Positions 11,274-19,379 of a stretch of DNA of 64,000 nucleotides are shown one piece after another. Made by a program: the position numbers and the translations under genes. Each line of letters begins with the position of its first letter. Within the stretch, counting starts at the first letter, position 1. The DNA comes from Verticiella alkaliphila (GTDB lineage: Bacteria > Pseudomonadota > Gammaproteobacteria > Burkholderiales > Burkholderiaceae_B): the NCBI RefSeq assembly GCF_018904615.1, contig NZ_JADCNH010000014.1, forward strand, positions 38,142 through 102,141. Reading direction: 5' to 3'. Under the pieces are notes generated by a model. It was not told the DNA's origin. It did no database searches and saw only the letters and a program-made list of their open reading frames with translations.

Positions 11274-11867
11274 ATGCTGCCTCCCTTCATTCCCCACCTG
11301 GCCGCGCGCGGGCTCAACGCGCTCCTGGACCGCGAGGTCTGGGCCCGTCAGCGCCTGCGCACGCACGCTGGCAAATCGGTGCGCATCGTCGCGGGCAGTC
11401 TCGATCTGCTGCTCGCCATCGGCGCCGATGGCCGCGTCTCGACCGGTGCCGGTCCCGCCAACGTCACCGCGCGCGTCGCGGCCGCGGATCTGCCGCGACT
11501 GCTCGACGCCGATCCCGCGCAGCGTCTGTCCGCCGTGCACATCGAGGGCGAGGCCGCGCTGGCGCACGCCGTGGCGGATCTCGCTCGCGACCTGCGCTGG
11601 GATGTCGAGGACGAGCTCGCGCAACGCCTGGGCGATCTGCCCGCCCGCCTGCTCGTTCGCGGCGTCACCGGCGTCGCGCAGGCCGTGCGCGAGGGCGCCA
11701 CGCGACTCACCCAGAACGCCAGCGAGTACGCCGTGCATGAGGCCGGCCTGCTGGCCGCCCCGGAAGCGGTGCATGCCTGGGCCCGAGAGGTCAGCACGCT
11801 GGACGATGCCGTGCGCGGCCTGCAATCGCGCGTCGATGCGCTCACCCGCATCCGGAGCCGTGCATGA
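11274..11867 (+). CDS. ubiJ: Ubiquinone biosynthesis accessory factor UbiJ
   Basis: UbiJ is an SCP2-domain lipid-binding protein that, with UbiK, helps organise the aerobic ubiquinone hydroxylation complex. The 197 residues begin with a helical segment ([14 protein letters not shown]), carry the SCP2 fold with its DLPRLL and HIEGEAALA features, and end in a coiled-coil-like helix. It overlaps ubiB by 4 nt (ATGA), the usual ubiJ-ubiB arrangement, which supports the assignment despite low sequence conservation. Confidence 0.9.
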   Translation: MLPPFIPHLAARGLNALLDREVWARQRLRTHAGKSVRIVAGSLDLLLAIGADGRVSTGAGPANVTARVAAADLPRLLDADPAQRLSAVHIEGEAALAHAVADLARDLRWDVEDELAQRLGDLPARLLVRGVTGVAQAVREGATRLTQNASEYAVHEAGLLAAPEAVHAWAREVSTLDDAVRGLQSRVDALTRIRSRA

Positions 11868-13432
11868 GGGCGTTGTTCTCGCTGCCGCGCCTGGTGCGCA
11901 TTCTCTTCATCATGCTGCGCTACGGGCTGGACGATCTCGTCCTGTCCTCGCTGCATCGCCCCTTCACCACGCGCCTGGCCAAGGTGCTGCGCTTCGGCCG
12001 GCGCTTGCGCGAGCCGCGCGCCGTGCGTCTGCGTCTGGCGCTGGAGCAGCTCGGCCCGATCTTCGTGAAGTTCGGCCAGATGCTGTCCACGCGGCGCGAT
12101 CTCATGCCGCCGGACATCGCCGACGAGCTCACCCGGCTGCAGGATCGCGTCCCGCCCTACCCCTCGGCCCAGGCCATGGCCACCATCGAGGCCGCGCTGG
12201 GCAAGCCGCCGCACGAGCTCTTCGCGCAGTTCGATGCCGAGCCCGTGGCCTCCGCCTCGATCGCGCAGGTGTATTTCGCCACGCTGCATGACGGGCGCGA
12301 AGTCGCCGTCAAGGTGTTGCGCCCGAACATGCTGCGCGTGATCGACCAGGACTTGCAGCTCCTGCACGTGCTGGCCGGCCTGGTCGAGCGCCTCATCCCC
12401 GACGGCAAGCGCCTGAAGCCGCGCGAGGTGGTGGGCGAGTTCGACAAGTACCTGCATGACGAGCTCGACCTCATCCGCGAAGCGTCCAACTGCAGCCAGT
12501 TGCGTCGCAACTTCAGCAAGGAATCCGGCCATGCCGATCTGCTGATGGTGCCGGAAGTGATGTGGGACTACTGCGCCCGCACCGTCTTCACGATGGAGCG
12601 CATGCGCGGCATCCCGGTGAGCCACGTGGATCGCCTGCGCCAGGCCGGCGTGGACATCCCGGCGCTCGCCCGCAACGGCGTGGAGATCTTCTTCATCCAG
12701 GTGTTCAGCGACGGCTTCTTCCATGCCGACATGCACCCGGGCAACATCTACGTGTCCGACCAGCCCGGCTCGCTCGGGCGCTACATCGCGCTGGACTTCG
12801 GCATCGTGGGTTCGCTCTCGGAGTTCGACAAGAACTACCTCGCGCAGAACTTCCTCGCGTTCTTCCGCCGGGATTACCGTCAGGTCGCCAAGCTGCACAT
12901 CGAGTCGGGCTGGGTGCCGCGCGACACGCGCGAGGAAGAGTTCGAAGGCGCCATCCGCGCCTGCTGCGAGCCCTACTTCGATCGGCCTCTCTCGGAAATC
13001 TCGCTGGGCCAGGTGCTGATGCGCCTCTTCCAGACGTCGCGCCGCTTCCAGATGGAAGTCCAGCCGCAGCTCGTGCTGCTGCAAAAGACCCTGCTCAACA
13101 TCGAAGGCCTGGGCCGCCAACTCGATCCCAACCTGGATCTCTGGAAGACGGCCAAACCGTATCTGGAGCAGTGGATGCAGGACCGGGTGGGCCCGCGCGC
13201 GCTGTGGCGCAACCTGCAGCGCGAGGCCGAGCAATGGGCGCAGACGCTGCCAGCGCTGCCGCGCTTGCTGCACCATCGCCTGGAGCGCGAGGAGATGCTG
13301 CCGTCGCTCACAAGCGAACTACGCGAGCTTCGCGCCGCCCATCGGCGCATGACCCGCTGGATCGGCGTGCTCACGGTGGCGGTGTGCGCCGGTCTCGCCG
13401 TGTTCGCCTGGACGGCCTGGGGCGGGTTCTGA
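11864..13432 (+). CDS. ubiB: Ubiquinone biosynthesis regulatory protein kinase-like UbiB
   Basis: UbiB is a membrane-anchored atypical kinase/ATPase of the ABC1/COQ8 family needed for ubiquinone production. The 522 residues show the family KxGQ motif ([11 protein letters not shown]), the alanine-rich loop ASASIAQV in place of a glycine loop, [16 protein letters not shown] (about 287-294), LDFGIVG (about 308-314), and a hydrophobic C-terminal anchor after residue 490. The start overlaps ubiJ by 4 nt. A modest hairpin with a TTTT tail follows. Confidence 0.96.
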   Translation: MRALFSLPRLVRILFIMLRYGLDDLVLSSLHRPFTTRLAKVLRFGRRLREPRAVRLRLALEQLGPIFVKFGQMLSTRRDLMPPDIADELTRLQDRVPPYPSAQAMATIEAALGKPPHELFAQFDAEPVASASIAQVYFATLHDGREVAVKVLRPNMLRVIDQDLQLLHVLAGLVERLIPDGKRLKPREVVGEFDKYLHDELDLIREASNCSQLRRNFSKESGHADLLMVPEVMWDYCARTVFTMERMRGIPVSHVDRLRQAGVDIPALARNGVEIFFIQVFSDGFFHADMHPGNIYVSDQPGSLGRYIALDFGIVGSLSEFDKNYLAQNFLAFFRRDYRQVAKLHIESGWVPRDTREEEFEGAIRACCEPYFDRPLSEISLGQVLMRLFQTSRRFQMEVQPQLVLLQKTLLNIEGLGRQLDPNLDLWKTAKPYLEQWMQDRVGPRALWRNLQREAEQWAQTLPALPRLLHHRLEREEMLPSLTSELRELRAAHRRMTRWIGVLTVAVCAGLAVFAWTAWGGF

Positions 13433-13437
13433 CCCTC

Positions 13438-13456
13438 TGCCCGGCCGGGGCATTTT
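13438..13456 (+). terminator. Weak terminator after ubiB
   Basis: TGCCC and GGGCA form a 5-bp stem with a GC-rich loop followed immediately by TTTT. It starts 6 bp after the ubiB stop codon. Confidence 0.4.
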
Positions 13457-13484
13457 GTGGCGTCCCGGTCGATGGTAGTAACAT
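13455..13484 (+). promoter_or_regulatory. Candidate serA promoter
   Basis: TTGTGG (13455-13460) and TAACAT (13479-13484), separated by 18 bp, resemble sigma-70 -35 and -10 boxes. They lie about 140 bp before the serA start. This is a weak match, offered because no other candidate is visible in the 190-bp gap. Confidence 0.3.
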
Positions 13485-13622
13485 AGCGGGGTGATGCTTG
13501 AGCGGGCGCTGCCTTGACGGCCCCGCCCTCCCAGGCCTTGCGCCCCGGCGGTCTGCACCGCCCTTTTCCCCTCGCGCCGGCTCGCCCTGCCCTGTCGGCG
13601 CTCATCTCCGACTGCACCCATC

Positions 13623-14864
13623 ATGACGACGGAAGCCCCGCAATACTCGCTCGGTAAGAACAAGATCAACTTCCTGCTGCTCGAAGGCATTCACGCCTCC
13701 GCGCTGGAAGTGCTCAACGGCGCGGGCTACCACTCTATCCAGACCCTGCCCAAAGCGGTGCAGGGCGAAGAATTGAAGGCCCTGCTGGCGGACGTGCACT
13801 TCATCGGCATCCGCTCGCAGACGCAGATGACGGCCGACATCATCGCCAACGCGCCCAAGCTGCAGGCGATCGGCTGCTTCTGCATCGGCACCAACCAAGT
13901 CGATCTCGAGGCCGCGCGCGAGCGTGGCATCGCGGTGTTCAACGCGCCCTACTCGAACACGCGCTCGGTGGCCGAGCTCGTGCTCGCCGAGGCCATCATG
14001 CTGCTGCGCGGCATCCCGCACAAGAACCAGGAAGCCCACCAGGGCGGCTGGATCAAGTCGGCGGCCAACTCCTATGAAATCCGCGGCAAGACGCTGGGCA
14101 TCGTGGGCTATGGCGCCATCGGCACGCAGCTGTCGGTGCTGGCTGAATCGCTCGGCATGCACGTGGTCTACCACGACGTGGTCAAGAAGCTGCCGCTGGG
14201 CAACGCCCGCCAGGTCGCCAATCTGCAGCAGTTGCTCGAGCAAAGCGACGTGGTGTCGCTGCACGTGCCTGCGCTGGCCTCCACCAAGTGGATGATGGGT
14301 GAGGCCGAGATCGCCGCCATGAAGAAGGGCGCGGTGCTCATCAATGCCTCGCGCGGCAACGTGGTCGTCATCGAGCCCCTCGTCGAAGCCCTGCGCAGCG
14401 GTCGCCTACTGGGCGCGGCCATTGACGTGTTCCCCAAGGAGCCGGGCAGCAACACCGAGCGCTTCGAATCGCCGCTGCAAGGCCTGTCCAACGTCATCCT
14501 GACGCCACACATCGGTGGCTCCACGCTGGAAGCCCAGGCCGGCATCGGTGCCGAAGTGGCCGAGAAGCTCGTGAAGTACAGCGACAACGGGACGACGACG
14601 TCGTCGGTCAACTTCCCCGAAGTCGCCCTGCCCGAGCATCCTGGCCGTCACCGCATCCTGCACGTGCACCAGAACATCCCGGGCGTCATGTCCGCGATCA
14701 ACGGCGCGCTGTCGCAGAACAAGATCAACATCTCGGGCCAGTACCTGATGACCAAGGGAGAGACCGGCTACGTCGTGATCGACGTGGATGCCCAGTCGTC
14801 CAGCCTGGCCCTGGAAAAGCTCTCGGAAGTCGAGGGCACGATCCGCTGCCGCGTGCTGTATTGA
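13623..14864 (+). CDS. serA: D-3-phosphoglycerate dehydrogenase SerA
   Basis: SerA performs the first step of serine synthesis, NAD-dependent oxidation of 3-phosphoglycerate to phosphohydroxypyruvate, in the cytosol. The 413-residue protein has the dinucleotide motif GIVGYGAIG, the substrate/catalytic segments INASRGNVV, DVFPKEPG and LTPHIGGST, and a C-terminal ACT domain (IPGVMSAINGALSQ) for serine feedback inhibition. Length and layout match the Escherichia coli type. It ends convergently with leuA. Confidence 0.95.
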   Translation: MTTEAPQYSLGKNKINFLLLEGIHASALEVLNGAGYHSIQTLPKAVQGEELKALLADVHFIGIRSQTQMTADIIANAPKLQAIGCFCIGTNQVDLEAARERGIAVFNAPYSNTRSVAELVLAEAIMLLRGIPHKNQEAHQGGWIKSAANSYEIRGKTLGIVGYGAIGTQLSVLAESLGMHVVYHDVVKKLPLGNARQVANLQQLLEQSDVVSLHVPALASTKWMMGEAEIAAMKKGAVLINASRGNVVVIEPLVEALRSGRLLGAAIDVFPKEPGSNTERFESPLQGLSNVILTPHIGGSTLEAQAGIGAEVAEKLVKYSDNGTTTSSVNFPEVALPEHPGRHRILHVHQNIPGVMSAINGALSQNKINISGQYLMTKGETGYVVIDVDAQSSSLALEKLSEVEGTIRCRVLY

Positions 14865-14905
14865 TGGGGTCTGCGGCGCCCTGACGGGCGCTGTGCGGTG
14901 ATTCG

Positions 14906-14930
14906 ACGCCCCGGCATGACCGGGGCGTTG
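14906..14930. terminator. Bidirectional hairpin between serA and leuA
   Basis: ACGCCCCGG (14906-14914) pairs perfectly with CCGGGGCGT (14920-14928) around a 5-nt loop. It sits between the stop codons of two convergent genes. The T-tract is poor (TTGT). Confidence 0.6.
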
Positions 14931-14935
14931 TCACG

Positions 14936-16609
14936 TCAAGGGCGTGCCATCTCTGCCGAGACACGGGCCGCGGCACTCAAGACGGCGAGAATCGACGCGG
15001 TCGTGGTGTTCGCGTGCCGCCCCACCCCGAAGCGCGAGCCGGGCACCCCGGGCAGGGCGACCTCCACGATGGCCAGGGCGAGCGCATCGGCGCCTGCGCC
15101 CAGGCTGCGCTCCTCGAAGCTGTCGATGCGCAGCGGCAGCCCCAGCGCAGCCACGGCCGCGGCCACCGGACCGTTGCCGGTGCCTTCGATCACCCGCTCG
15201 ACACCTGCGTCATCCACCAGCGTCAGGATGATGCCCTGCCCATCGGCATGGTCGAACAGCCGGTGGCTGCCGAGGATGAAGCCCGACCGCTCGCGGACCG
15301 GCGCCAGATAGGTGCGCTCGAACACTGCCCAGATCTCGTCGCTCGTCAGCTCGGTCTCGCTGGCGTCGGCCACGGCCTGCACGATGGCACTGAACTCCAC
15401 CTGCATGCGCCGCGGCATCACGATGCCGTGGTCGCGCTGCAGCAGAAAGGCGATGCCGCCCTTTCCCGACTGGCTGTTGACCCGCACGATGCTGTCGTAG
15501 GTGCGACCCAGGTCCTTCGGGTCGATGGGCAGATACGGCACGCGCCATCGCGCGTCAGGCGCCTGGGCAGCAAAGCCCTTGGCGATGGCATCCTGGTGCG
15601 AGCCCGAGAACGCGGTGAACACCAGATCGCCCACATACGGGTGACGCGGGTGGATCGGCAACGCCGTGCATTCCTCGGCCACGCGCGCCAGCGCGGCGAT
15701 GTCGGAAAAATCCAGCCCCGGCGCGATGCCTTGCGTGTACAGATTCAGTGCCAGCGTCACCACATCGACGTTGCCGCTGCGCTCGCCGTTGCCGAAGAGG
15801 CAGCCTTCGACACGCTCGGCACCGGCCAGCATGGCTTGCTCGGCGCAGGCCACGCCCGTGCCCCGGTCGTTGTGCGGATGCACCGACAGCACGATGTGCT
15901 CGCGGCGCTCCAGGCGGCGATGCATCCATTCGATCTGGTCCGCGAACACGTTGGGCGTGGACACTTCCACGGTGGTCGGCAGATTGATGATCATGCGCCG
16001 TTGCGGTCCCGCGTCCCAGGCACGGATGGCCGCATGGCAGACGGCCAGCGACACCTCGAGCTCGGCCATGCAGAAGGTCTCCGGGGAGTACTGCAGGATC
16101 CATTCCGTCTCTGGGTGCACCTGCGTCAGCTGCTTGAACTGTGCGACGTGGTGTTCGACCATTGCGATGATCTGCGGCACGTTCATGCCGAACACCATCT
16201 CGCGCCAGGCTGGCGCCACGGCGTTGTAGAAATGCACGATCACGCGCCGCGCGCCTGCCACGCTGCGCACCGTGTGGGCGATGAGGTCGTCGCGCAGCTG
16301 CGTCATGACCATCGGGGTCACATCCTCCGGGATCTGCGCGGTGTCGATGAGGTAGCGCACGATCTCGAAGTCCGTGCGGGAGGCCGCCGGAAAGCCCAAT
16401 TCGATCTCCTTGAAGCCCGTGCGCACCAGCGCCTGGAACAGGCGCAGCTTGCGCTCGCGGTTCATCGGTTCGAAGAGCGCCTGATTGCCATCGCGCAAGT
16501 CGGTGGACAGCCAGATCGGCGCACGCGTCAAGGTACGGGATGGCCACTGTCGGTCGGCGAGATCGACCTGCGGGATGGCGCCGTATTTGTGAGAAGGATC
16601 GGTCAGCAT
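14936..16609 (-). CDS. leuA: 2-isopropylmalate synthase (long, LeuA2-type)
   Basis: This enzyme condenses acetyl-CoA with 2-ketoisovalerate, the committed step of leucine synthesis. The 557 residues begin PSHKYGAIP and contain the metal-binding STDLRDGNQAL, SVHPHNDRGTG and GNGERSGNVD motifs of the DRE-TIM barrel. A C-terminal allosteric domain (about 430-550) ends in an NTTTAS segment. The KYxxF-type N terminus and length mark the actinobacterial-like LeuA2 form that many betaproteobacteria carry alongside or instead of the short form. GGAG 7 nt upstream supports the ATG at 16609. The 5' region carries competing inverted repeats (see 16641-16733). Confidence 0.94.
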   Translation of the reverse strand: MLTDPSHKYGAIPQVDLADRQWPSRTLTRAPIWLSTDLRDGNQALFEPMNRERKLRLFQALVRTGFKEIELGFPAASRTDFEIVRYLIDTAQIPEDVTPMVMTQLRDDLIAHTVRSVAGARRVIVHFYNAVAPAWREMVFGMNVPQIIAMVEHHVAQFKQLTQVHPETEWILQYSPETFCMAELEVSLAVCHAAIRAWDAGPQRRMIINLPTTVEVSTPNVFADQIEWMHRRLERREHIVLSVHPHNDRGTGVACAEQAMLAGAERVEGCLFGNGERSGNVDVVTLALNLYTQGIAPGLDFSDIAALARVAEECTALPIHPRHPYVGDLVFTAFSGSHQDAIAKGFAAQAPDARWRVPYLPIDPKDLGRTYDSIVRVNSQSGKGGIAFLLQRDHGIVMPRRMQVEFSAIVQAVADASETELTSDEIWAVFERTYLAPVRERSGFILGSHRLFDHADGQGIILTLVDDAGVERVIEGTGNGPVAAAVAALGLPLRIDSFEERSLGAGADALALAIVEVALPGVPGSRFGVGRHANTTTASILAVLSAAARVSAEMARP

Positions 16610-16640
16610 GAGGGCACTCCAGGATAGTCGTCGATGACCC

Positions 16641-16733
16641 GATTCCCCTGGCTTGGTGCAAGCTGACGATGGTCGGGGTCAGGGGGAATCAGGATGGGTC
16701 ACGACACGAGCACGCGCGTGCAGACCCCGACCA
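16641..16733 (-). promoter_or_regulatory. Structured leuA leader with interleaved inverted repeats
   Basis: In the 5' untranslated region of leuA, 16641-16648 (GATTCCCC) can pair with 16683-16690 (GGGGAATC). Separately, 16670-16680 can pair over 11 bp with 16723-16733 (core GGTCGGGGTC with GACCCCGACC). The arms alternate along the transcript, and inside the first hairpin GCTTG and CAAGC pair around a 3-nt loop. This layout allows two alternative folds, as in attenuators. No U-run or leucine-rich leader peptide is apparent, so the mechanism is open. Confidence 0.45.
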
Positions 16734-16826
16734 AGGGTCAGCGGTAGTCGTTGCTGCGAAGGACCGGGTGCGAACACGGGGGGACACCATGGGAAGGCCT
16801 GGACCCCATGCTAAGCTGGCCGCCCC

Positions 16827-16852
16827 GAGTCCATCTCCATGAAGATGGACTC
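16827..16852. promoter_or_regulatory. Perfect 10-bp palindrome before the AraC-family gene
   Basis: GAGTCCATCT and AGATGGACTC are perfect inverted repeats with a 6-nt spacer, ending 29 bp before the AraC start codon in the divergent region shared with leuA. It could be a regulator-binding site or an RNA hairpin. TTTCTTC follows it, but strong termination there would block the AraC gene. Confidence 0.4.
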
Positions 16853-16881
16853 TTTCTTCATCGATTTGGACAACCTCCGGT

Positions 16882-17697
16882 ATGGGATTCGCGGCACCCG
16901 ACGACGGCAGCCAAGCGCTCGACCTGAGTGCCAGGCACACGCGGGACATGCCCGTGTTCGGGGCGGCAGTGCGCTATCCCGCCGGCCACGTCGTGCCCCG
17001 GCACAGGCATGCGCTGGGGCATCTGATCTACGCGGATCGTGGCCTGTTGCGCGTGGAAGCCGAAAGCGGTCAGTGGCTCGTTCCGCCCACGGCAGCCGTC
17101 TGGTTGCGCCCGGGGGTGGAGCACCAACTGGTGGTGCCCGTCGCGCTGCGAGCACATGGGCTGTATGTGCGCGAGGATGTCTGCGCGAGCCTGCCCGCAT
17201 CGGACTGCGTCGTCCACGTCTCCGGACTGCTGCGCGAGCTGATCATGGCGGTGAGTCAGGTCAGCGATCCGCACACCTCGCCCCGGCGCGCGCAGCTGCT
17301 CGGTGCATTGCTGGCTGAGGAACTGCACACCCAGCCTATGCTGCCGATGCATCTGCCGTGGCCGCGCAATCCGGGCCAAGGCGCGCCCGGCCCCATCGAC
17401 CGCGTGTGCCGGGCGCTGCTCGACACCCCCGGCGATGACAGGACCGCCAGCGCATGGGCCGACAGCCTGGCGCTGGGCAGCAAGACGTTCCACCGGCGAT
17501 TCCTGCAGGCAACCGGCATGACCTTCGGCAAATGGCGCCAGCAACTCCGGCTCATGTCGTCGCTGAGCCTGCTGATGCAAGGCATGCCCATCACCCAGGT
17601 GGCGCTGGCCAGCGGCTACGACAGTCACAGTGCCTACACGATGGCGTTCAGCAAGCACTTCGGCCAGCCGCCGTCGGCCTTCGTGGCGAACCGTTGA
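16882..17697 (+). CDS. AraC-family transcriptional regulator with N-terminal cupin
   Basis: The 271-residue protein has an AraC-type cupin sensor (about 20-110; HVVPRHRHALGHLIY and LVPPTAAVWLRPGVEH) and a C-terminal double helix-turn-helix domain (about 165-268) with LALGSKTFHRRF, TFGKWRQQLRL and GYDSHSAYTMAFSKHFG. This layout resembles NimR-like regulators, which usually control a neighbouring exporter gene; none is adjacent here. The ATG at 16882 was chosen because the cupin starts soon after it. The effector is unknown. Confidence 0.88.
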   Translation: MGFAAPDDGSQALDLSARHTRDMPVFGAAVRYPAGHVVPRHRHALGHLIYADRGLLRVEAESGQWLVPPTAAVWLRPGVEHQLVVPVALRAHGLYVREDVCASLPASDCVVHVSGLLRELIMAVSQVSDPHTSPRRAQLLGALLAEELHTQPMLPMHLPWPRNPGQGAPGPIDRVCRALLDTPGDDRTASAWADSLALGSKTFHRRFLQATGMTFGKWRQQLRLMSSLSLLMQGMPITQVALASGYDSHSAYTMAFSKHFGQPPSAFVANR

Positions 17698-17801
17698 CGC
17701 CAAGTTGTGAAGGCGACGCGTGACGTCGTCCGACGCGGGCACGGCCCTGCGGCCGCCCACGACAGCGCGCCCGCCACGCCGGCAGGCCCGTCACACTCGC
17801 C

Positions 17802-18176
17802 TCAGCCCCCCGCGAAGCGCGCCGCCCAGGCCGCGTCCTTGAAGCCCACGCTCACCTGGCCATCCGGCGTCACCAGCACGGGCCGGCGCACGAGCGTCGG
17901 ATGCGCGGCGATGAGCGCGATCCAGCCCGCCTCGTCGGCCGTCGCCTTGTCGGCGTCGCTCAGGCCGCGCCAGGTGGTCGAGGCACGATTCACGAGCTTC
18001 TCCCAGCCACCCACCTTGCCCGCCCAGGCGCGCAGCGTGTCGGCGTCGACGGGGTGGTCGCGATAATCGATGAAGGTGTGCGCGATGCCTTGCGCGTCCA
18101 GCCACTTGCGCGCCTTCACGCAGGTGTCACAGCGGGTCAGGCCGTAGACCAGGACGGTGTCGGATGGGGTTGCCAT
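17802..18176 (-). CDS. ArsC/Spx-family reductase-like protein (YffB type)
   Basis: This 124-residue thioredoxin-fold protein matches the ArsC/Spx/YffB family. The N-terminal motif YGLTRCDTCVKARKWLD carries a CxxC pair, and RRPVLVTPDG holds the conserved Arg and cis-Pro used by the family. Such proteins are glutathione-linked or thiol-exchange reductases of unclear substrate. True arsenate reductases have a different active-site loop (CGTSRNT), so an arsenate role is unlikely. It is convergent with the AraC gene. Confidence 0.85.
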   Translation of the reverse strand: MATPSDTVLVYGLTRCDTCVKARKWLDAQGIAHTFIDYRDHPVDADTLRAWAGKVGGWEKLVNRASTTWRGLSDADKATADEAGWIALIAAHPTLVRRPVLVTPDGQVSVGFKDAAWAARFAGG

Positions 18177-18332
18177 GGCGGATTCCTCGAAGCAGGGATG
18201 CCGTCAACCCGGATCATGGGCTGACGGTCGTTGGCCTGCATGATACCGGCGACGCCGACCACGCCCGGCTGGTCGAGCCGCAGGTCACGCACGCCACCGT
18301 CGTTGCGCGTCCTGCCGGGCGCACCCAGCGCC

Positions 18333-18758
18333 TCAGCCTGCTGCCAACGCCTCGCGCAGCGCCTGCACATAGCCGGCCACATCGACAACGCGATCCGGCG
18401 CGGCCCGCCGCGCGGGGGCCCAGACGGCATCCGGGAAGGCCGCGTCATCGCGCCAGCGCGGGATCACGTGCCAATGCACGTGCGGCACCATGTTGCCCAG
18501 CGCGGCCAGATTGATCTTGTCCGGCCCCAGCACGCGGCGCTGCACGGCTTCCACAGCGTAGACGGTGTGCATGAGGTGGTCCCGATCGGCGGGGGCGAGA
18601 TCGGTCATCTCGGCGACGTGCGCCTGCCAGACGACGCGCGTGAAGCCGGGGAACGCCGGCTCGGCGGCGAGGATGACGCGCAGGCGGTCATCGGACCAGA
18701 CGAGCTCGCCGCCAGGACCGGCGCACAGCGGGCATTGCGGATCAGGGGATACGGGCAT
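18333..18758 (-). CDS. HIT-family nucleotide hydrolase
   Basis: A 141-residue histidine-triad protein of the kind that hydrolyses nucleoside phosphoramidates or dinucleoside polyphosphates. It has an N-terminal CPLCAG zinc-type pair, the core FPGFTRVVW, and the catalytic triad motif PHVHWHVIPRW. The ATG at 18758 gives the compact single-domain length. The frame stays open far upstream, but that stretch runs antisense through the YqaA and ilvA genes. The YqaA gene starts 13 bp beyond, so the two are probably co-transcribed. Confidence 0.88.
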   Translation of the reverse strand: MPVSPDPQCPLCAGPGGELVWSDDRLRVILAAEPAFPGFTRVVWQAHVAEMTDLAPADRDHLMHTVYAVEAVQRRVLGPDKINLAALGNMVPHVHWHVIPRWRDDAAFPDAVWAPARRAAPDRVVDVAGYVQALREALAAG

Positions 18759-18771
18759 GGGGAATTCCGTG

Positions 18772-19305
18772 TCAGCCGGCGGGAAAGAGCCACAGCAGCC
18801 CACCCGTGATGGCGATGTAGCGCAGGCCTTTGCCGATGGCCATGAAGACGAGGCTGGGCCAGAAGCGGAACCGCAGCCAGCCGGCCACGGCGCAGAGCGG
18901 ATCGCCCACGACGGGCAGCCAGGCGAGCAGCATGGCCGGCGGGCCCCAGCGCTGCAGCACCCGTTCGGCATGGCGGTGCCAGCGATCCTGTGCCGGGGCA
19001 GCCACGGGCGACTCGGCCGACGACGACTTTTCCTGCCATCGCTCATAGCCCGTGCGCGCACCGCGCCCCATGGCGTAGGTGATGACACCGCCCAGCGTGT
19101 TGCCCGCCGTGGCCGCGGCAATGGCCGCCCACAGCATGTCGGGCTGTGCGCGCACGTAGGCGAAGACGATGGGCTCGGAGCCCAGCGGCAGCAAGGTGGC
19201 GGCCACGGTGCCGACGAGAAAGATCGCGGAGAGGCCGACGGAGGGCAGCGCCAGGAGCGCGAGCACCGCATCGATGGCGGCGTAGAGGGTTTCCTGCATG
19301 GGCAC
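18772..19305 (-). CDS. YqaA-family (DedA-like) inner-membrane protein
   Basis: The 177-residue protein has several hydrophobic segments and the SNARE-associated/DedA-type signature GSEPIVFAYV, then AGNTLGGVITYAMGRG, and WLPVVGDPLCAVAGWLR typical of YqaA. DedA-family proteins are involved in membrane lipid scrambling or proton-dependent transport; the role of the YqaA branch is not known. A central charged loop (about 90-115) is family-typical. Either of two nearby ATGs (19305, 19299) could be used. Confidence 0.85.
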   Translation of the reverse strand: MPMQETLYAAIDAVLALLALPSVGLSAIFLVGTVAATLLPLGSEPIVFAYVRAQPDMLWAAIAAATAGNTLGGVITYAMGRGARTGYERWQEKSSSAESPVAAPAQDRWHRHAERVLQRWGPPAMLLAWLPVVGDPLCAVAGWLRFRFWPSLVFMAIGKGLRYIAITGGLLWLFPAG

Positions 19306-19379
19306 CGAGTGTAAAGCCTGGCGCCGGCCAAACTTGCGCCCTGCGTCGGGCGCAGGCGGTGCGCTATCATCTTGCGATC

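Noticed and set aside
11348..13276. 642-residue open frame opposite ubiJ-ubiB
   Set aside because: Antisense open frames are common in GC-rich DNA; its product is low-complexity His/Arg/Ala-rich and lacks any motif, while the opposite strand has clear ubiB motifs.
16689..16790. Possible 33-residue leader peptide before leuA
   Set aside because: It lacks leucine codon runs and a convincing ribosome site; noted only as part of the structured leader.
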